Made by a program: the position numbers and the translations under genes
Notes under the pieces: model-generated
Databases searched by the model: none
What the model was told of the DNA's origin: nothing
What the model saw: the letters and a program-made list of their open reading frames with translations, nothing else
In this document: positions 60,180 to 64,000 of the stretch, piece by piece
How the letters are laid out: each line of letters starts with the position of its first letter
How positions within the stretch are numbered: the stretch's first letter is position 1
NCBI GenBank assembly: GCA_034430895.1
Contig: DAOUDW010000109.1
Span: 124,001-188,000 of the forward strand
Length of the DNA stretch: 64,000 nt
Direction of reading: 5' to 3'
From: WVZH01 sp034430895
GTDB lineage: Bacteria > Chloroflexota > Anaerolineae > Anaerolineales > E44-bin32

Positions 60180-60827
60180 TTATTGTCCCCCAAGCCGATA
60201 CCCACTTCTCTCCCACGCAGCTCGTATCTCCGGATTGCGCTCGAGGTAGGCATCCACATATTCCTTGCGGACTGTGTTGATCGGGCAGGAGAAATTGATA
60301 CAGCGACTGCAGACAAACCGCCGCAGGCTGAAAACGCCGCCGACTACAGCGGACATACCGACCAAACCCAAGAGATACTCCTTACCCATGACCAGAAACA
60401 CGAACGGGAAACCGATCCAGAGCAATGCCCCGACGATAAACTGGATTTGTTCCCATCGGCTCATCGGACCAGGTTCGTATTTCCAGATCTTGAAGACGCC
60501 GTGATTGGCGTGACAGTGTAGAATGCGCCCTTCCTCCGCCCACATGGGACAATGGCGGCAGAGAATACGCGCTTCCCAGACGAAGAAGAACAAGAGGGAG
60601 TAGGCGAGCCAGAACAAGAGGTACCTGCCATACCCGGCACGAATCACCCCCCCAATGACAGCAACCGCAAACGGCAGGAAGATCATCAGAAAAGTGACCA
60701 GGTCAATCGTTTCAAAACGACACATCAGTTCGCCCTGGATGGGACAGTCTTCGCACTCGGAGATGGGTTTCCAGGTGCATGGGATATCGTGAGCCTGTGA
60801 TGGCTGTGCTTCTGTCCGATCAGTCAA
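60180..60827 (-). CDS. Membrane protein with cysteine clusters
   Basis: A 215-aa protein with four membrane helices. The start is TTG with AAGGAG six bases ahead (60827). Cysteine clusters: 'CEDCPIQGELMC' near the N-terminus, 'CRHCPMW' and 'LHCH' in the middle, and 'CSRCINFSCP' near the C-terminus, followed by 'NPEIRAAW'. The last pattern resembles the C-terminal cluster of 22309-22830. It could hold zinc or an Fe-S site at the membrane face. Last gene of the run of membrane-protein genes from 62.5 kb. Confidence 0.7.
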   Translation of the reverse strand: MTDRTEAQPSQAHDIPCTWKPISECEDCPIQGELMCRFETIDLVTFLMIFLPFAVAVIGGVIRAGYGRYLLFWLAYSLLFFFVWEARILCRHCPMWAEEGRILHCHANHGVFKIWKYEPGPMSRWEQIQFIVGALLWIGFPFVFLVMGKEYLLGLVGMSAVVGGVFSLRRFVCSRCINFSCPINTVRKEYVDAYLERNPEIRAAWERSGYRLGGQ

Positions 60828-60843
60828 AGTAATCTCCTTGGAA

Positions 60844-61563
60844 TTAATCGCCTAATCGGTAGAGTCGACGGAAAATCAAAACGTACCAGATGACCAGAAG
60901 AATGGCATTCGGAAGAATCACGAGCACAGCGACAATCTCCGCTGACGTCAGCGCCTGGCGCAGGTAATCTATCAATGAGAGTGCATTCGCCGCAATACCA
61001 GCGCAAGCAGTCCTCCTGCTGAAGAACTGGCTGCGAAGCATGACCGTGGAAACGGTCAAACCCGCGATCGAAACCAGGAAGAGGCCCATGTTGAAGCCGC
61101 CGACGGTGCGTTGATTCGTATTGGCAAGCAATGCCTGCCCCGCTGCGACGAAAACGGATTTCTGCGCTGCTGTGTTTGCCACGGCGTATTGGTCGCTGAG
61201 AGAGAGCATCGTGAAGGGATTGTTCGTCGCCAGGAAGATCCCGATCCCGATAAATGCAAAGGTTACCGCGATTAGCATTCGAGTTTGATCGACATTATTG
61301 AGCACGGAGTACAACGCCAGAAAGACGATGATGAACATGATGTACATCACGACTTCCAACCCCCAGAATTCCACAAGGGCGATGAGTCGATTTCGCTGGA
61401 ACAGATCGAACCATTCGACGACCGTGCCAGGCAATGGGGAGATCGCTTGAAAAATCACTTCCCCCAGGATCACTACTGCGACGATCAAAGCCGCTACACC
61501 ACCGAGCTTGAACAGGCTTTTCTCAGCAGCTTCGACAGGTCTGCGATTTCCTTCTACATTCAT
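60844..61563 (-). CDS. DUF4386-like membrane protein
   Basis: A 239-aa protein with six to seven membrane helices, starting at the ATG preceded by AAAGGA (six bases). 'LFQRNRLIALVEFWGLEVVMYIMFI' in abbreviated form (L-x-x-N-R-L...D/E), 'LATNNPFTMLSLS' and 'FNMGLFLVSIAGL' fit DUF4386. Function is unknown. It is followed 16 bp later by the cysteine-cluster membrane protein. Confidence 0.7.
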   Translation of the reverse strand: MNVEGNRRPVEAAEKSLFKLGGVAALIVAVVILGEVIFQAISPLPGTVVEWFDLFQRNRLIALVEFWGLEVVMYIMFIIVFLALYSVLNNVDQTRMLIAVTFAFIGIGIFLATNNPFTMLSLSDQYAVANTAAQKSVFVAAGQALLANTNQRTVGGFNMGLFLVSIAGLTVSTVMLRSQFFSRRTACAGIAANALSLIDYLRQALTSAEIVAVLVILPNAILLVIWYVLIFRRLYRLGD

Positions 61564-61651
61564 TTGCCATCCTTTAAGGATATCCAGCGAGAGACGTTGT
61601 GTCCCACACGGATATCTTTGGATCATTTGCGTCTGATTGCGTATCTCGGTT

Positions 61652-62143
61652 TCAGCCGGCAAACAATACGAAATAGGATATGGCAGAACTGATCGCTGTC
61701 AAGACGATTCCGGCAGCCATGCCGACAGGTATCGAGATGAGGATGTGTTTCTTCATGGATTCCCCACCGATTTCGTCGGACAGCCGCAGAAATCCCGGTC
61801 GCCAAACACCAAGCACCAAGCCGTCGATCACGATCGTGTCGAAAAGGAATAGGATGAAATAGTGCCCAAAATTCAACACAAACAAGGCCATAAAGTAGAT
61901 ATCGACACCATTACGTGCCAATCCAACATAATTGGCCAAAACCTGATAGCCCACAATGAGTAAGAGCAAGAGCAGCATGTTTATTATGCCGCTGAGTGGA
62001 ATGCGGTCCTTTAGAGTCCCATCCTGCTTGCGGGAAGTGTAGACAAGCCCGCTTCTGAAAACCACAAACACGTACAAGCTGAAAGCCACGAAACCGATCA
62101 GACTCCAGACAACAAGGTATTGGATTGTCATCTCTACCGTCAT
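61652..62143 (-). CDS. Small membrane protein
   Basis: A 163-aa protein with four membrane helices starting at the ATG five bases after GGAGG (62143). The helix pair 'GIINMLLLLLLIVGYQVL' and 'YFILFLFDTIVIDGLVLGV' is the clearest feature. The family is not recognised. It is part of the minus-strand run of membrane proteins (62530 to 60180), spaced 16-88 bp. Confidence 0.65.
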   Translation of the reverse strand: MTVEMTIQYLVVWSLIGFVAFSLYVFVVFRSGLVYTSRKQDGTLKDRIPLSGIINMLLLLLLIVGYQVLANYVGLARNGVDIYFMALFVLNFGHYFILFLFDTIVIDGLVLGVWRPGFLRLSDEIGGESMKKHILISIPVGMAAGIVLTAISSAISYFVLFAG

Positions 62144-62224
62144 TTCAACCTCCAAAGTTGGGATAGCGAAAAGTATGGTATCCACGCCAACGAAGCGCGA
62201 TTCAACCTCCCCGACATACGGCAT

Positions 62225-62530
62225 CTACACCTCAGGCCAATGCCATCCTCTGAGTTCGTAATAGCGTCGCCGAGGTGTTGCCCGCAGTGGATGGATTCCA
62301 TTCCTGCTGCACCAGATGAAGTGAAACACTCCCCCGACCAATACGCCAATTATTGGGACCAGAAGCGACCAGTGACCGACCAGTTGGTAAAGACCGATGG
62401 TCAGGGCAGCGATAAGACCCCACTTTACGATCTTACGCAATGGCGATGTCTCCACCTCGAAAGGTGCGAAAGTCTCGGTGCCGATGATCTGGACTGTGAG
62501 TAAGAAACCCAATTCAAGTTCGATGCCCAT
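62225..62530 (-). CDS. Small membrane protein
   Basis: A 101-aa protein with two membrane helices, starting at the ATG after AAAGGA. The N-terminal 'GIELELGFLLTVQIIGTETFAPFEVET' is soluble or peripheral. The C-terminal 'RRRYYELRGWHWPEV' is basic-aromatic. The family is unknown. First gene of the run that ends at 60180. Confidence 0.6.
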   Translation of the reverse strand: MGIELELGFLLTVQIIGTETFAPFEVETSPLRKIVKWGLIAALTIGLYQLVGHWSLLVPIIGVLVGGVFHFIWCSRNGIHPLRATPRRRYYELRGWHWPEV

Positions 62531-62799
62531 TGCTTTTCCTTTCTCGTTTTCACGTTTATTCCGCAGCCAACTTCCATAGACCCTATATACATTATCTCGA
62601 AGAAATGATTTCCGGCGAGGATCAATAAGAGATAGCATTCACTCTACAGGCTAATTATTCTACGCTGGCTGCCATATGTCCGCCGCCATGAACGCTTGAC
62701 ATTGCCAGCTGGTTGGCATATCATCTGGATACAAAGTTAGGCATACCTAATTTTACAATATGTAACGGGGAAATTCAATCCCTCAATCGAGAGGTTACA

Positions 62800-63483
62800 A
62801 TGGAAACTAAGAAGAAAACACTACCCTATGTATTGACAATCGTCATCCTGACATTGCTTATTTCTGGGATCGTCCTTACCGCTGGAAGATGGGACTGGAT
62901 CGAGTTCTGGATTTTCCTGGCCACGTATTTGACGGTTTTCGTCGCATGGGGCATGTACTTGAAATTCAAGAAGCCGGATTTAATGGAGGAAAGGCTTACC
63001 GCCTTTGGAAAGGGAAAAAAATGGGATCGCATCCTGATCAGTATTTATTGGATCATGATTCTTGTTTTTCTCTTTACAGCAGCGCTGGATGCGGGTCGGT
63101 ATCAAAACTTCATCACACCAATCCCAATAAAAATCTTAGCTATGCTGTTTATTCTGGCGGGGTATGCGCTTGGATTTTGGAGCGGAATCGCCAATCAGTA
63201 CCTATCGAGTTTTGTGCGCATCCAGGAAGAGCGTGGTCACCAGGTAAGCCAGGCAGGACCATACCGCTTCATCCGGCATCCGATGTATGCTGGCGACATC
63301 CTCACCTACCCTTTCGTCGCACTCTTTCTGAACTCCCTATGGGCACTCATACCGGCTGTCTTGATCATATTACTGTTTATCCTGCGCACCCATCTGGAGG
63401 ACAACACCTTACAAAAAGAACTCGACGGATATCGGGAATATGCTCAACAAGTCAAATATCGCCTGGTGCCCTACGTTTGGTGA
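62800..63483 (+). CDS. ICMT-like membrane methyltransferase
   Basis: A 227-aa protein with five membrane helices, starting at the ATG after GAGAGGTTACA. 'GPYRFIRHPMYAGDIL' and 'EDNTLQKELDGYREYAQQVKYRLVPYVW' in abbreviated form (E-D-x-x-L-x-x-x-L-x-x-Y-x-x-Y...R-L-V-P) are the isoprenylcysteine methyltransferase hallmarks. Fourth of its kind in the window, and the only one on the plus strand. It is divergent from the small membrane-protein run. Confidence 0.9.
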   Translation: METKKKTLPYVLTIVILTLLISGIVLTAGRWDWIEFWIFLATYLTVFVAWGMYLKFKKPDLMEERLTAFGKGKKWDRILISIYWIMILVFLFTAALDAGRYQNFITPIPIKILAMLFILAGYALGFWSGIANQYLSSFVRIQEERGHQVSQAGPYRFIRHPMYAGDILTYPFVALFLNSLWALIPAVLIILLFILRTHLEDNTLQKELDGYREYAQQVKYRLVPYVW

Positions 63484-63547
63484 CTATTGAACAACGGCAT
63501 AACAAGGGGATTTGAGCGGTGAACCCGCTCGAGTGGGGGCAATTCCC

Positions 63548-64000
63548 CTAACTCCATGCTCCCAGGCGTCCGAAGGAAATCCGGTGGAGCAAATAATCGA
63601 TCGTGTTACCGGAAAGATTACCCATGCGAATCATGCGCATCGCCAGTTCCATCGCAGCGACGACTGGTTCCCCATATCGCGCAACGACTTGATCTCGGAC
63701 CGATGGTTCGGGTTCTCCACTCGACTCCGCCCAATGCTGCGCATACAACATCGCCGGGACTTCTTCAGCCGGACTGTCATCAAAGAATCCATTTCCGAGT
63801 GCCTCGATCTCATCTCGCGAAACCCCCTCTGAAAGCGCTGCCCGGGCATGGCCATACGAACAATAGCGGCAACTATTCACCGCCGTAACTGTAAGCATCA
63901 AACGCTCGCGAAAAGCAGGCGCGATGAGCTCGCCCTGCATCAACGGACGAATCTCCCGTCGTCGGGACATAATCTTGCGAAGATCCGTGAATAACTCGCC
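63548..64000 (-). CDS. Carboxymuconolactone decarboxylase/AhpD-like protein, cut by right edge
   Basis: The frame stays open to the right edge. An ATG lies at 63970, but ten codons upstream are also open, so the true start may be beyond 64000. 'AVNSCRYCSYGHARAAL' is the CxxC-containing AhpD/CMD motif (peroxidase or gamma-carboxymuconolactone decarboxylase-like). The last part, 'NLSGNTIDYLLHR', is family-typical. Role: thiol-based peroxide detoxification or a decarboxylase; not decidable. Confidence 0.8.
   Translation of the reverse strand, partial: GELFTDLRKIMSRRREIRPLMQGELIAPAFRERLMLTVTAVNSCRYCSYGHARAALSEGVSRDEIEALGNGFFDDSPAEEVPAMLYAQHWAESSGEPEPSVRDQVVARYGEPVVAAMELAMRMIRMGNLSGNTIDYLLHRISFGRLGAWS

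Overview
The window looks like a Chloroflexota chromosome, probably Anaerolineae-like, from an uncultured anaerobe or sediment dweller. This is inferred from gene content only: many lipoproteins with Ser/Thr/Pro-rich linkers after the lipobox cysteine, a heliorhodopsin (typical of monoderm lineages), bacterial GH2/GH42/GH53/GH112 enzymes, Ycf48-type and two-component-type propellers, and the complete absence of outer-membrane genes. Nearly all genes lie on the minus strand, with short spacings and good Shine-Dalgarno sites. I saw no rRNA, tRNA, CRISPR array, integrase or transposase.

Layout. 0-3.5 kb: 3' end of a sulfatase-type gene, a heliorhodopsin with its terminator, an SDR and a lipoprotein. 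3.6-10.5 kb: a galactoside block with a secreted GH2, a cytoplasmic GH42 and a GH112 galactosyl-HexNAc phosphorylase. 10.6-23.5 kb: small accessory genes, including acetyltransferases, an AraC regulator, a serine-hydrolase-like lipoprotein lacking its nucleophile, a deacetylase-like barrel protein overlapping a zinc ribbon, a divergent creatininase, and an ANT(6)-like nucleotidyltransferase. 23.5-31.9 kb: a KaiC-like/PPDK fusion, an LspA-like peptidase, an MBL hydrolase, an M50 protease, and a segmental duplication of a DUF3795 gene that carries a vestige of the neighbouring propeller gene. 32-36 kb: GH4 and a secreted GH53 endo-galactanase. 36-46.3 kb: alanine dehydrogenase, small membrane proteins, a YdcF gene with an in-frame stop, and an lgt gene flanked by two paralogous lipoproteins. 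46.8-52.6 kb: a sugar kinase, a CruF-like membrane protein, a CrtI/RetSat-like oxidoreductase translationally coupled to a ferredoxin-type reductase, and a frameshifted membrane protein. 52.7-64 kb: a CreD-like protein, a membrane sulfatase, a repeat lipoprotein, a run of five small membrane-protein genes, and an AhpD-like gene cut by the right edge.

How they fit together. The glycan genes make a plausible pathway. GH53 cuts beta-1,4-galactan outside the cell, GH2 and GH42 trim galactosides, GH112 phosphorolyses galactosyl-HexNAc (or galactosyl-rhamnose) to Gal-1-P, GH4 takes alpha-galactosides, and a PfkB kinase phosphorylates a released sugar. The envelope theme (at least eight lipoproteins plus Lgt and LspA homologues) fits surface-anchored enzymes. 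The heliorhodopsin and the carotenoid/retinoid-type redox pair are 46 kb apart, so a functional link is only a hypothesis. Four isoprenylcysteine-methyltransferase-like membrane proteins in 64 kb is an unusual density.
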